From Tessaracoccus sp. OS52 (GTDB taxonomy: Bacteria > Actinomycetota > Actinomycetes > Propionibacteriales > Propionibacteriaceae): DNA of 64,000 bases. The stretch covers positions 62,001 through 126,000 of the forward strand of contig NZ_JAJEWM010000005.1 of NCBI RefSeq assembly GCF_020687685.1, read 5' to 3'. Below, one piece after another: positions 38,859-46,990 of the stretch. The first letter of the stretch is position 1. Each line of letters opens with the position of its first letter. Position numbers and translations under genes: made by a program. The notes under the pieces were generated by a model. The model saw only the letters and a program-made list of their open reading frames with translations. It had not been told where the DNA came from and did not search any database.

Positions 38859-38886
38859 GCCCGGACCTGCACATGCAGGTCCGGGC
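38859..38886. terminator. bidirectional terminator between doxX and tRNA-Ser(CGA)
   Basis: A 13-bp perfect stem GCCCGGACCTGCA/TGCAGGTCCGGGC with a 2-nt loop. On the minus strand it is followed by CTTTTCC, a good U-tract for the tRNA gene; on the plus strand by TATT. Confidence 0.8.
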
Positions 38887-38914
38887 TATTCCGATGTCTT
38901 GCGACATCACACGG

Positions 38915-38999
38915 CGGTGACGGAGGGATTTGAACCCTCGGTGGGTTGCCCCACACTCGCTTTCGAGGCGAGCACTTTCGGCCGCTCAGACACGTCACC
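38915..38999 (-). tRNA. tRNA-Ser(CGA)
   Basis: A full cloverleaf on the minus strand: acceptor GGTGACG/CGTCACC, anticodon stem CTCGC/GCGAG with loop CTCGAAA (anticodon CGA, reads UCG), long variable arm TGTGGGGCAACCCACC, T-arm GAGGGTTCAAATCCCTC. Discriminator G73. CCA is not encoded. Confidence 0.95.
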
Positions 39000-39080
39000 G
39001 TCGAGTAGTTTAACGGCACCAGCGCTGGTCTTTCCAATCGCCGCCGCACGAGAAGGGGCCAGGTTGCCACCGTCGGCCGC

Positions 39081-39135
39081 GCTAAGTGTGGCCGGAAGGA
39101 CGGATGACCGTCCAAAAGGCCACAGTCAAGCGGCC
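39081..39135. repeat. dispersed palindromic repeat, copy B
   Basis: Same design as 591-644: AAGTGTGGCC, then the perfect inner palindrome GGACGG-ATGA-CCGTCC, then GGCCACAGTCAAGCGGCC. It sits between tRNA-Ser(CGA) and tadA and may terminate tadA transcription. Confidence 0.6.
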
Positions 39136-39144
39136 AAGCGCGGG

Positions 39145-39612
39145 TCAGCGCCGGTCGTTGAAGAAGTCCAGCAGGAGTTCGGCGCAGTCGTCGGCGAGGA
39201 TGCCGCTGGTGACCTGGGGGCGGTGGTTCAGGCGCGGGTCACGCACCACGTCCCACAGCGACGACACCGCGCCCGCCTTGGGGTCGAAGGCGCCGAACAC
39301 GAGCCGGGAGAGCCGGGCGGCGACGATGGCCCCAGCACACATGGTGCAGGGCTCCAGCGTCACCACCAGCGTGCAGTCCTCCAGGCGCCACTCCCCCAGC
39401 GCCGCGGCCGCGCGCCGGATGGCGACCACCTCGGCGTGCGCCGTCGGGTCCCCGGTGAGTTCGCGCTCGTTGCCGGCCGCGGCGAGGACAGCGCCGTCGG
39501 GTCCGAGTACCACCGCACCGATCGGGACGTCGCCGTGCGTCAGCGCCTGCCGCGCCTGCTCGATGGCGAGGCGCATCGGGTCCGACCAGCGGTTGGCCAC
39601 CTCAGGCGTCAA
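39145..39612 (-). CDS. tadA: tRNA-specific adenosine deaminase
   Basis: 155 residues. Deaminates A34 to inosine in tRNA-Arg(ACG). Zinc and catalytic motifs: HAEVVAI and PCTMCAGAIVAAR. Family motif GDVPIGAVV is near the N-terminus. Its first 11 bp overlap the upstream gene, which encodes the tRNA adenosine deaminase-associated protein. The presumed substrate tRNA is encoded at 43842-43914. Confidence 0.94.
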   Translation of the reverse strand: MTPEVANRWSDPMRLAIEQARQALTHGDVPIGAVVLGPDGAVLAAAGNERELTGDPTAHAEVVAIRRAAAALGEWRLEDCTLVVTLEPCTMCAGAIVAARLSRLVFGAFDPKAGAVSSLWDVVRDPRLNHRPQVTSGILADDCAELLLDFFNDRR

Positions 39613-40219
39613 AGGCCTCGACGGCCTTGGCGAACTGGTCCCCGATCTTCAGCTTCCGCGCGATCTGCATCAGCAGCTCGTCGGAGTCCTCGTCGTAGTC
39701 GGTGGCGATCGACTCCAGCTCGAACGCGTTCAGCCCGCTGGCCGCGAACATCTCAAGGTCTCCGGCGGGGGCGGACTCGTCCTCCTCGTCGGGCACATCC
39801 TCGCCGAGGTAGTCGACGACGTCACGCGCCAGAGGCCAGTCGTTGGCCGCCGTGGCGTCGTTGAGGAGCACCTCGACGGAGCGCCCCCGCACGCGGCAGA
39901 TCACGAAGAACTCCCCAGCGACGGAGACGAACCCGTCTGCCCCGGAGTCACCCGGCAGGCGGGTGAGCTGGCGGATCAGTTCGTCGAGGTCGTTGGCGAG
40001 TTCGAAGTCGAGCGGGACGACCTGCGGCTGACCGTCCTCCCGGTAGACGGCGACGACGAGGTCGATGTCGTCCTCGGTCGCGTCCTCGAGATCATCGTCT
40101 TCGAAGTCGTCGTCCGATTCCTCCTCGTCCGACTCCTCGTCGTCCTTGAGGTCGAACGGCTCTGCGTCTTCGTCGAACACGTCCACGTCGATCTCCCTTG
40201 CTTGATGTGCAGCCCCCAT
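39602..40219 (-). CDS. putative tRNA adenosine deaminase-associated protein
   Basis: 205 residues from ATG 40219 (MGAAHQAREIDVD). A very acidic N-terminal region (~20-50, runs of Asp/Glu) precedes a folded domain (DIDLVVAVYREDGQPQVVPL, then SVAGEFFVICRV). An actinobacterial family always found beside tadA; role unknown, name only from this linkage. The 5' in-frame extension to 40270 would cover the upp promoter region and is unlikely. Confidence 0.88.
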   Translation of the reverse strand: MGAAHQAREIDVDVFDEDAEPFDLKDDEESDEEESDDDFEDDDLEDATEDDIDLVVAVYREDGQPQVVPLDFELANDLDELIRQLTRLPGDSGADGFVSVAGEFFVICRVRGRSVEVLLNDATAANDWPLARDVVDYLGEDVPDEEDESAPAGDLEMFAASGLNAFELESIATDYDEDSDELLMQIARKLKIGDQFAKAVEAFDA

Positions 40220-40302
40220 GATTCCAGACAACCAACCACAAGTCAGCCCCGGGTTGCCAACCCGGTGCAACAGCCCTTGGGATGATGTGTAAGAGTGGGC
40301 CC

Positions 40303-40944
40303 GTGGAGATCCGCGTCATCGAACACCCGCTCGTAGATCACAAGCTGACAAAGCTGCGTGACAAGACCACCGAACAGCCGACGTTTCGTCGCCTGGTCGA
40401 GGAGTTGGTCACCCTGCTCGCCTACGAGGCCACCCGCGGAGTGCGGGTGGAGGACGTGGAGATCGAGACGCCCGTGGCCCGCACCACGGGAACCCGACTG
40501 ATGGATCCGGCGCCGCTCGTGGTCCCCATCCTCCGCGCGGGACTGGGAATGCTCGACGGCATGCTGCGGCTGGTGCCCACCGCGGAGGTCGGCTTCCTCG
40601 GGATGATCCGCGACGAGGTGACGCTCATGCCCGCCACCTACGCCGAGCGCCTCCCACAGGACCTGTCCGGCCGGCAGTGCTACGTGCTCGACCCCATGCT
40701 CGCCACCGGCGGCTCGCTGGGCGAGGCCGTGAAGTTCCTGGTCGGCCGCGGAGCCGACGACATCACCTGCATCTGCCTGCTGGCCGCACCCGAGGGTCTG
40801 GTCAACTTCCAGGAACTTCTGGCAGACCTGCACGCGCCATGCACGCTGGTGGTGGCCGCCGTCGACGAACGCCTCAACGAGATCGGCTACATCGTGCCTG
40901 GGCTCGGCGACGCCGGCGACCGCCTCTACGGCCTGGCCGACTGA
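40303..40944 (+). CDS. upp: uracil phosphoribosyltransferase
   Basis: 213 residues from GTG 40303 ([20 protein letters not shown]). Converts uracil and PRPP to UMP in pyrimidine salvage. The PRPP-binding loop is [15 protein letters not shown], with [14 protein letters not shown] and the C-terminal uracil-binding part [12 protein letters not shown]. Usual length. Divergent from the tadA-associated gene. Confidence 0.96.
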   Translation: MEIRVIEHPLVDHKLTKLRDKTTEQPTFRRLVEELVTLLAYEATRGVRVEDVEIETPVARTTGTRLMDPAPLVVPILRAGLGMLDGMLRLVPTAEVGFLGMIRDEVTLMPATYAERLPQDLSGRQCYVLDPMLATGGSLGEAVKFLVGRGADDITCICLLAAPEGLVNFQELLADLHAPCTLVVAAVDERLNEIGYIVPGLGDAGDRLYGLAD

Positions 40945-40957
40945 CCTCCCGGACCGC

Positions 40958-41425
40958 TCAGAAGAGCGACCAGTAGAGCTCGGTGCGCATGGCCTCCGGG
41001 TCCGCCTCCGTGGGGTCGTCCCGGTAGATCTCGAAGACCGTCTGCCCGGAGGTCCGGTCCTGGTCCTGGATCCACTTGCCCAGCGCCTCCCAGGACCTGC
41101 TGAGCGTGCCGTAGGAGCCGACGTGGGTGAACGTCGCGTACTCGCCGCCGGGCAGCTCTCCGGCCTCCACCTCACCGGTGGGGCGGAAGTCGCCGTCGAC
41201 GACGAAGCCAACCTCGAGCTCGGCCGTGTCGTCGTTCATGGCCCCGTAGAGCCCGAAGGCGTCACCGGGCCGGAGCCCCTGCTCACCCAGCGCCTCGGCC
41301 ACGGCCGGGAACGCGCGGTCGTAGAACGCGGTCAGCTCGTCCATGCGTTGGGTCCCGCGCACGACGGCAGTCCCGACGGTGTCGCGCGTGATGATCCGCG
41401 GTGCCTCGCTGGTGTGCTCAGACAT
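40958..41425 (-). CDS. GyrI-like effector-binding domain protein
   Basis: 155 residues from ATG 41425 (MSEHTSEAP), with SD GAGGAGG close upstream; the frame is open to 41461. It has the AraC-effector/GyrI-like fold pattern: YGAMNDDTAELEVGFVV, LPGGEYATFTHVGSYGTL and FEIYRDDP near the end. No DNA-binding domain. It may bind small hydrophobic ligands; no partner regulator is adjacent. Confidence 0.82.
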   Translation of the reverse strand: MSEHTSEAPRIITRDTVGTAVVRGTQRMDELTAFYDRAFPAVAEALGEQGLRPGDAFGLYGAMNDDTAELEVGFVVDGDFRPTGEVEAGELPGGEYATFTHVGSYGTLSRSWEALGKWIQDQDRTSGQTVFEIYRDDPTEADPEAMRTELYWSLF

Positions 41426-41687
41426 TGGTCCTCCTCGTCGTGCGGCCCCTCGGCCGCCCACACCACGCTACTCGCAGGACAGGCCAACCGAGGAGGTCCG
41501 CCCACCATCGGGCTTCGGCGGTGTAGCCGCATACGAGCGGCGCATTCCTTGCGTGCATGCTCTTGAGATGAGCCAGGGCGGGTCTCATGATGGGAGGGCC
41601 GACGCGTCTCCCCGTCTGTTTTTCAAAAGCCGGGAACGGGACTGGTGCCGGAACAGCGAACGGGGCATTTCGTGTTAGGAGGACCTA

Positions 41688-42110
41688 GTGGCTGATCCAC
41701 TACTGCTGGCTCCGGTGGCACTGTTCGTGGCCGCAACCGCGTGTGCCACATCCTTGGCCGCCAGCGAAGACCTGCGCGGGGAGCCATTCGGCCTGCGCGT
41801 CCCCGGCGGGGTCCGCGCACACCTCGCGCTCGGGCTCGGCTCGGCCATCTCGGCCCCTTGGCCGATGCCCGCGCTGGCGACTTGGGCAGCGGTCCGGGCC
41901 GCCCCCGGCACCAGGTGGGCGGCACGCACGGTGGCGATTGTCGGCGCCTGTATGTGGGTGGGAATCGCTTCCGAACCGATCACCTGGCGGCGCCGGCCCG
42001 CCTCTCGGTTGGCCGCGACACTGATCCCGCTCCATCTCGCAATCGGCGCCGCCATGGTGTCCGCCGGCCTCTACCGCCTCCTGCAGCCAAAGCTGCGACC
42101 GCCTCAGTGA
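41688..42110 (+). CDS. small hydrophobic membrane protein of unknown function
   Basis: 140 residues from GTG 41688 with a strong SD (AGGAGGACC). Four likely hydrophobic segments: LLAPVALFVAATACATSLA, AHLALGLGSAISAPWPM, TVAIVGACMWVGIA and IPLHLAIGAAMVSAGLY. No family recognised. The 226 bp upstream (41462-41687) has no gene I can support. It converges on menB. Confidence 0.6.
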   Translation: MADPLLLAPVALFVAATACATSLAASEDLRGEPFGLRVPGGVRAHLALGLGSAISAPWPMPALATWAAVRAAPGTRWAARTVAIVGACMWVGIASEPITWRRRPASRLAATLIPLHLAIGAAMVSAGLYRLLQPKLRPPQ

Positions 42111-42113
42111 ACA

Positions 42114-43010
42114 TCAGTAGTAGTACGGAAACCGCGACCAGTCCGGTTCCCGCTTCTGCAGGAAGGAGTCGCGGCCCTCGACCGCCTCGTCGCCCATGTA
42201 GGCCAGACGCGTCGTCTCCCCCGCGAAGACCTGCTGCCCGACCAGACCGTCGTCGATCAGGTTGAAGGCGAATTTCAGCATCCGCTGCGCCGTGGGGGAC
42301 TTGCCGCAGATCTTGGCCGCCCACTCCAGGCCGACGTCCTCCAGTTCGGCATGCGGCACCACTTTGTTCACCATGCCCATGCGGTAGGCGTCCTCGGCGT
42401 CGTAGACGTCGCCGAGGAAGAAGATCTCGCGAGCGAACTTCTGGCCCACCTGGCGCGCGAGGTAGGCCGAGCCGAAGCCACCGTCGAAGGAGCCGACGTC
42501 GGCGTCGGTCTGCTTGAAGCGCGCGTGCTCGGCGGAGGCCAGCGAGAGGTCCGAGACGACGTGCAGCGAGTGCCCTCCCCCGGCGGCCCAGCCGTTGACC
42601 AGCGAGATCACCACCTTCGGCATGAACCGGATGATGCGCTGCGCCTCGAGGATGTGCAGCCGGCCCAGCTTTGCCGGGTCCACGGTTTCGGCGGATTCGC
42701 CGTCGGCGTACTGGTAGCCGGCGCGGCCACGGATGCGCTGGTCGCCGCCCGAGCAGAACGCCCAACCGCCGTCCTTCTCCGATGGCCCGTTGCCGGTGAT
42801 CAGGACGCAGCCGACGTCGGAGGACATCCGGGCATGTTCGAGCGCCTGGCAGAACTCGTCGACGGTGTGCGGCCGGAACGCGTTGCGCACCTCGGGGCGG
42901 TCGAAGGCGATCCGGACCGCGGGCACTTCCTTGGCCCGGTGGTAGGTGATGTCGGTGAAGTCGAAGCCGGGCACGCCGTCCCACAGCTCGGGGCGGAAGG
43001 GGTTGCTCAT
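42114..43010 (-). CDS. menB: 1,4-dihydroxy-2-naphthoyl-CoA synthase
   Basis: 298 residues. Crotonase-fold enzyme that cyclises o-succinylbenzoyl-CoA in menaquinone synthesis. Motifs: RPEVRNAFRPHTVDE, FCSGGDQRIRG (oxyanion hole), VNGWAAGGGHSLHVV, and DADVGSFDGGFGSAYLAR, diagnostic for MenB. The start ATG 43010 lies 7 nt from TAGCCT (43018-43023), with no SD, so probably leaderless; that -10 overlaps the stop of the neighbouring glycerophosphodiesterase gene. Other men genes are not in the window. Confidence 0.95.
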   Translation of the reverse strand: MSNPFRPELWDGVPGFDFTDITYHRAKEVPAVRIAFDRPEVRNAFRPHTVDEFCQALEHARMSSDVGCVLITGNGPSEKDGGWAFCSGGDQRIRGRAGYQYADGESAETVDPAKLGRLHILEAQRIIRFMPKVVISLVNGWAAGGGHSLHVVSDLSLASAEHARFKQTDADVGSFDGGFGSAYLARQVGQKFAREIFFLGDVYDAEDAYRMGMVNKVVPHAELEDVGLEWAAKICGKSPTAQRMLKFAFNLIDDGLVGQQVFAGETTRLAYMGDEAVEGRDSFLQKREPDWSRFPYYY

Positions 43011-43020
43011 GACCAGCAGG

Positions 43021-43749
43021 CTAGCGACTGCGACGGCTGACGCGGCGGGCGCGGTCCGGGAAGTTGGTGATGATCGCGTCGACGCCCATTGCTGTGAACT
43101 GCTGGATCTCCTCGTCGTCGTCCACGGTCCAGACGTGCGCCTTGATCCCGGCCTCGTGGCACAGCCACATGTAGTGCGGCTGCTTCAGCGCGAGCCGGCT
43201 GGGGTGGACCGCCCCGGCGCCGTAGAAGTTGGCGTAGGTCCAGGGCTCGAACAGCGCGTCGGAGTAGAGGAGCCCGAGATTCTCGGGCTCGACCTTGCCG
43301 CGGAGGTTGGCGAGGCTGACGTGGTTGAACGAGGAGAACACCACCTGCTCCAGGACGCCCGCCTCCTCCACCAGTTCGAGCGCCTCGAGCTCCATGCCCG
43401 GGTACAGGACGACAGTGTTCTTCAGTTCGATGTTCAGCCGCACGCCGGTTGGCCCGAGCAACTGAAGCGTCTCCTTGAGGGTGGGGATGCGGGTGTTGCG
43501 GAATCCGACGAAGCCGTTGGAGAAGTCGCAGCGACGCAACTCCTCCAGCGTCAGGTCGACCACGCGACCAAAGCCGTTGGAGGTGCGGTTGATGGACTCG
43601 TCGTGGATGACGACGAGGTGGCCGTCGGCAGTGCGCTGCACGTCGAACTCGATGCCGTCGGCGCCCTGCTGCACCGCCGTCTCGAATGCGGGCAAGGTGT
43701 TCTCCGGCGCGAACGCCGGGGCTCCGCGATGGGCCCAGATCTCGGTCAT
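43021..43749 (-). CDS. glycerophosphodiester phosphodiesterase
   Basis: 242 residues from ATG 43749 (MTEIWAHRGAPAFAPENT), with SD GGAAGGGAC. TIM-barrel GDPD: HRGAPAFAPENTLPAF, GIEFDVQRTADGHLVVIHDE, and the end motif VDAIITNFPDR. Hydrolyses deacylated phospholipids to glycerol 3-phosphate and an alcohol. No signal peptide, so cytoplasmic. TAGGAT at 43772-43777 (minus) is a plausible -10. Confidence 0.93.
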   Translation of the reverse strand: MTEIWAHRGAPAFAPENTLPAFETAVQQGADGIEFDVQRTADGHLVVIHDESINRTSNGFGRVVDLTLEELRRCDFSNGFVGFRNTRIPTLKETLQLLGPTGVRLNIELKNTVVLYPGMELEALELVEEAGVLEQVVFSSFNHVSLANLRGKVEPENLGLLYSDALFEPWTYANFYGAGAVHPSRLALKQPHYMWLCHEAGIKAHVWTVDDDEEIQQFTAMGVDAIITNFPDRARRVSRRSR

Positions 43750-43808
43750 GGCACCGTCCCTTCCACTCATGATCCTAGTCAGCCTGCGGGGCGGTGCTGA
43801 CAGCAGAA

Positions 43809-43834
43809 ATCCCGGCCCCTGCTGGGACCGGGAT
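43809..43834 (-). terminator. terminator of tRNA-Arg(ACG)
   Basis: Stem ATCCCGG/CCGGGAT with further pairing inside the loop, followed on the minus strand by TTTCTG. It lies 7 bp beyond the tRNA 3' end. Confidence 0.6.
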
Positions 43835-43841
43835 CACTCTG

Positions 43842-43914
43842 CGCGCTCGGAGGGACTCGAACCCCCAACCTTCTGATCCGTAGTCAGATGCTCTATCCGT
43901 TGAGCCACGAGCGC
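43842..43914 (-). tRNA. tRNA-Arg(ACG)
   Basis: Minus-strand cloverleaf: acceptor GCGCTCG/CGAGCGC, anticodon stem TCTGA/TCAGA with loop CTACGGA (anticodon ACG), T-arm GGGGGTTCGAGTCCCTC-like. A34 is the TadA target. CCA is not encoded. Confidence 0.95.
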
Positions 43915-43988
43915 AGTGCCGCGTAGGCAGTTGCCAACTATACGTCACGGCGACCCGACAGGGCAAAACGGCCGCCCGTCAGGCACGC

Positions 43989-44017
43989 GGCCCGGATCCG
44001 ACGAGCGGGTCCGGGCC
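43989..44017 (-). terminator. hairpin after tRNA-Ser(GCT)
   Basis: Stem GGCCCGGA/TCCGGGCC, 26 bp beyond the tRNA 3' end on the minus strand. A further GC-rich stretch with CGTTTTG follows. Confidence 0.55.
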
Positions 44018-44042
44018 GATTGGATGCCAGTGACATCTGCAG

Positions 44043-44133
44043 CGGAGGTGGCGGGATTTGAACCCGCGATGGGGTTTAAGCCCCAAACCCGATTAGCAAT
44101 CGGGCGCCATAGACCGTACTAGGCGACACCTCC
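44043..44133 (-). tRNA. tRNA-Ser(GCT)
   Basis: Minus strand: acceptor GGAGGTG/CACCTCC, anticodon stem CCCGA/TCGGG with loop TTGCTAA (anticodon GCT, reads AGC/AGU), long variable arm GGGGCTTAAACCCC, T-arm GCGGGTTCAAATCCCGC. Discriminator G73. Confidence 0.95.
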
Positions 44134-44241
44134 ACGACGGCACAAGGTTAGCCGAGCGGTTGATTCCGCGCCAAACGCCGTTTCGGTGCGGCGCGGGCCC
44201 CCGTTCTACACTTGTGCACCATAAGGGGGGACCACCTACCG

Positions 44242-45939
44242 ATGACGGAACCGAACCAGCACCGCCCACGCCGGGCTCTGCCTCCGCTCGACGACGAGCA
44301 CGCCTCCGGCGTCGGTGACCTCTACGGCCCGGTGTTCCGTCCCGCCCGGGCCGCAAGACCCGAGCAGCCCCCCACCCCACCACCCTGGGAGACACCCCGG
44401 GCCGAATCGCCCAAGGGCGCCGTCCCAGCCGCCGGCAGGAAGCCGTCCTTCGCCCGCAGCCTCGGCCTGACCGCACTCAGCACCGTCCTCCCAGGGGTAG
44501 GGCTGCTCGGGGCCAGACCCCTCGCGGCCAAGGTCGTCGGTGTCGTGGCTCCGCTCAGCTTCCTGGGGGCGCTGGCCGCCATCGGCTGGTCCGCCTACAG
44601 CAACCTGGGCAACTTCGCGGGCTTCGCCGTCGACCCCGGTGAGCTGCAACGCCTCTCCCTGGTGCTCGCGGCGGTCGGGATCGTCTGGGTGACACTGATC
44701 GCGGCCACCCACATCCTCACGAGACCCAAGGGCCTGGGCCCTGGCCGCAAGGCCACGGGAGCGGTCCTGGTCACCGTGCTCAGCCTGTTCATCTCGGCGC
44801 CCATCGCGGTGGGGTCGCGCTACTCCTTCGACCAGCAGAAGCTCGTGGAGACAGTCTTCCCCGACGAGGCCCAGGTGACCGCCACCAGTCGTCCCTCCAT
44901 CGATGCCGAGAAGGAGAACCCCTGGAAGGATCACCCCCGCCTGAACATCCTGCTGTTGGGCGCCGACGGCAACGCAGTCAGGGACGCCCAGTGGGGCATC
45001 CGCACCGACACGATCATGCTGGCCTCCATCAACACGGCCAACGGCAACACCGACATCATCCAGATCCCCCGCAACGTGCAGTACGTGCCGTTCCCGGAGG
45101 GGTCGGAGATGGACCAGTGGTTCCCCGACGGGTTCAGGGGCGAGGGCGACTCCGCGAACTGGTTCGTGAACAACATCTGGCACACGGTGGAGAGCGGCGA
45201 CTACCCCGACATCCTCCCTGACCAGACCTACCGCGGCGCCGAGGCGCTCAAGCAGGGTGTCGAGGGCATCACCGGCCTGAAGGTGGACTACTTCGCGCTG
45301 CTCAACATCGACGGCATCCAGGCGCTCATCAATGCAATGGGTGGCGTCACCGTGAACATCAACGACCGGCTGCCGATGGGCCGCGACACCGGAAACGGAC
45401 CCTCGGGCGGCTACCTGGAGCCCGGGGCGGACCAGCACCTCAATGGCTACGAGGCCATGTGGTACGCCCGGTCCCGCTCGGGATCCAGCGACTACGACCG
45501 CATGGCCCGCCAGTCCTGCCTGGTCAACGCCATCATCAAGCAGGCCAACCCGGCCACCATGCTGACCTCCTACGAGGCCATCGCCGCGGCGTCGGCCAAG
45601 ATGGTGATGACCGACATCCCGCAGCAGGTGCTCGAGCCGCTGGTCGAGCTGTCCATGACGGTGAAGGACGCCGACATCGAGCGACTGGTCTTCACCCCCG
45701 GCAAGAACGGCTACGACTTCAACGACCCGGACTTCGATGCCATGCGCGAGGCGGTCACGGAGGCGATCTCGGATGAGGAGCCCGCGCCGTCGGCCACCGC
45801 CACCAGCGAGGCTCCCTCCCCATCGGAGACCCCCAGCAACAGCGATTCCGAGGAGCCGGATCCGGAGCCCAGCGCGTCGCCGACGTTCATCGAGGGCAGC
45901 CAGTCCGTCGCGGACGCCTGCGCCTACAACGGCGGCTGA
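44242..45939 (+). CDS. LCP-family cell-wall glycopolymer ligase (LytR-CpsA-Psr)
   Basis: 565 residues from ATG 44242. A Pro-rich cytoplasmic N-terminus (~1-75), three hydrophobic helices (~75-190), then an extracellular LCP domain: LNILLLGADG, RTDTIMLASINTANGNTDIIQIPRNVQ, a FALLNIDGIQALINAMGGV segment and a MWYARSRSGSSDYDRMARQ segment with the catalytic-pocket Asp/Arg residues. A Ser/Pro/Glu-rich tail follows. LCP enzymes move undecaprenyl-linked glycopolymers onto peptidoglycan; it could act on the polymer made by the 51-63 kb cluster, which is inference. Confidence 0.92.
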   Translation: MTEPNQHRPRRALPPLDDEHASGVGDLYGPVFRPARAARPEQPPTPPPWETPRAESPKGAVPAAGRKPSFARSLGLTALSTVLPGVGLLGARPLAAKVVGVVAPLSFLGALAAIGWSAYSNLGNFAGFAVDPGELQRLSLVLAAVGIVWVTLIAATHILTRPKGLGPGRKATGAVLVTVLSLFISAPIAVGSRYSFDQQKLVETVFPDEAQVTATSRPSIDAEKENPWKDHPRLNILLLGADGNAVRDAQWGIRTDTIMLASINTANGNTDIIQIPRNVQYVPFPEGSEMDQWFPDGFRGEGDSANWFVNNIWHTVESGDYPDILPDQTYRGAEALKQGVEGITGLKVDYFALLNIDGIQALINAMGGVTVNINDRLPMGRDTGNGPSGGYLEPGADQHLNGYEAMWYARSRSGSSDYDRMARQSCLVNAIIKQANPATMLTSYEAIAAASAKMVMTDIPQQVLEPLVELSMTVKDADIERLVFTPGKNGYDFNDPDFDAMREAVTEAISDEEPAPSATATSEAPSPSETPSNSDSEEPDPEPSASPTFIEGSQSVADACAYNGG

Positions 45940-45957
45940 CCACTTCTCGCGGGGTCG

Positions 45958-46245
45958 GTAGCGTCCGTGAGGAAGCAACGACGCGCACCCACTCCCCGCT
46001 GGTCGAGCAGCGTCCGTGAGGAAGCAACGACGCGTACCCACTCCTCGCTGGTTGAGTAGCGTCCGTGAGGAAGCAACGACGCGCACCCACTCCCCGCTGG
46101 TCGAGCAGCGTCGCGTGAGGAAGCAACGACGCGCACCCACTCCTCGCTGGGTCGAGTAGCGTCCGTGAGGAACGAACGACGCGTACCCTCCCCGCTGGTC
46201 GAGTAGCGTCCGTGAGGAACGAACGACGCGTGTCGAGACCCCTCT
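45958..46245. repeat. tandem array of six ~49-bp repeats
   Basis: The landmark GCGTCCGTGAGG starts at 45961, 46010, 46059, 46108 (one insertion), 46159 and 46206, giving spacings 49, 49, 49, 51 and 47. Units contain GGTCGAG[CT]AGCGTCCGTGAGG, AACGACGCG and CACCCACTCC. The last unit ends with GTGTCGAGACC, which can pair with the GGTCGAG start. It lies between the LCP gene stop and a converging gene; no ORF is credible inside. Confidence 0.9.
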
Positions 46246-46282
46246 AGACCCTGCGTCCAGCCATCCGCTCCAACCGGCGACC

Positions 46283-46735
46283 TCAGGCGAAGTTGGTGTA
46301 CCCCTTGGCGGCATCCAGGCGCTCGGTCATGTCCTCGAGCAGATCCGCGACCTGGGCGTCGTTGCCGGGGGCGAACACCAGGTGGTGGCGCGTCTCGGGG
46401 CCCTCGTGGATTGTGATGTGGCGGCCCGCATCCGACTGCGTCACCCGGGTCACCAGATCCCAGTCACCGGTCTCCCTGCCCCGGGGACCCTCCAGCACGT
46501 AGCCGTCGTCGTTGAAGGTGATGCTTACCCGGTTGCGTCCGCTGGCCGCGAGGCCGGCCACGAAGAGCATGATGCCTGCCACCAGGACGACGATGCCGAG
46601 CGCAAGCAACGCCCAGTGCCAATCATTGAGCAGTGACAGCACCAGCAGGACCGCACCCGCGAGGCTCCCGACGGCGGCGATGCCGTAGGCGCGCAGCGGA
46701 GGACGCGGCTTGATGAGGTAGTGGGTCTCGGACAT
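46283..46735 (-). CDS. small membrane protein of unknown function
   Basis: 150 residues from ATG 46735 (MSETHYLIKP). Two adjacent membrane helices (~18-38 and ~43-66), then a soluble beta-rich domain (NRVSITFNDDGYVLEGPRG). No family recognised. Converges on the 49-bp repeat array. Confidence 0.7.
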   Translation of the reverse strand: MSETHYLIKPRPPLRAYGIAAVGSLAGAVLLVLSLLNDWHWALLALGIVVLVAGIMLFVAGLAASGRNRVSITFNDDGYVLEGPRGRETGDWDLVTRVTQSDAGRHITIHEGPETRHHLVFAPGNDAQVADLLEDMTERLDAAKGYTNFA

Positions 46736-46858
46736 GCCCACACACTACCGGCGGGCACTGGCAGCGTCGCGGCTGGGCGGCCGTGTCACGGCACCGGGAT
46801 GTCCGCGCCGGTTCGGCGGTGACAGGGCGCTTTCGCGACGATCACCGGTGCGGGGTGG

Positions 46859-46943
46859 CGGCGAGGGTGGGATTCGAACCCACGGAGCGTTGCCACTCGG
46901 CCGCTTTCAAGGCGGCTGCACTAGTCCACTATGCGACCTCGCC
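46859..46943 (-). tRNA. tRNA-Ser(TGA)
   Basis: Minus strand: acceptor GGCGAGG/CCTCGCC, anticodon stem GCCGC/GCGGC with loop CTTGAAA (anticodon TGA, reads UCA), long variable arm, T-arm GTGGGTTCGAATCCCAC, discriminator G73. Third tRNA-Ser in 8 kb. Confidence 0.95.
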
Positions 46944-46990
46944 ACAGCGCCTTGCGGCGCTCAGCACATGTTACCGGTAGAAAGGAGGAC

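Noticed and set aside
45958..46245. Possible CRISPR array (49-bp period)
   Set aside because: Whole units are near-identical, including the would-be spacers, so this is a plain tandem repeat.
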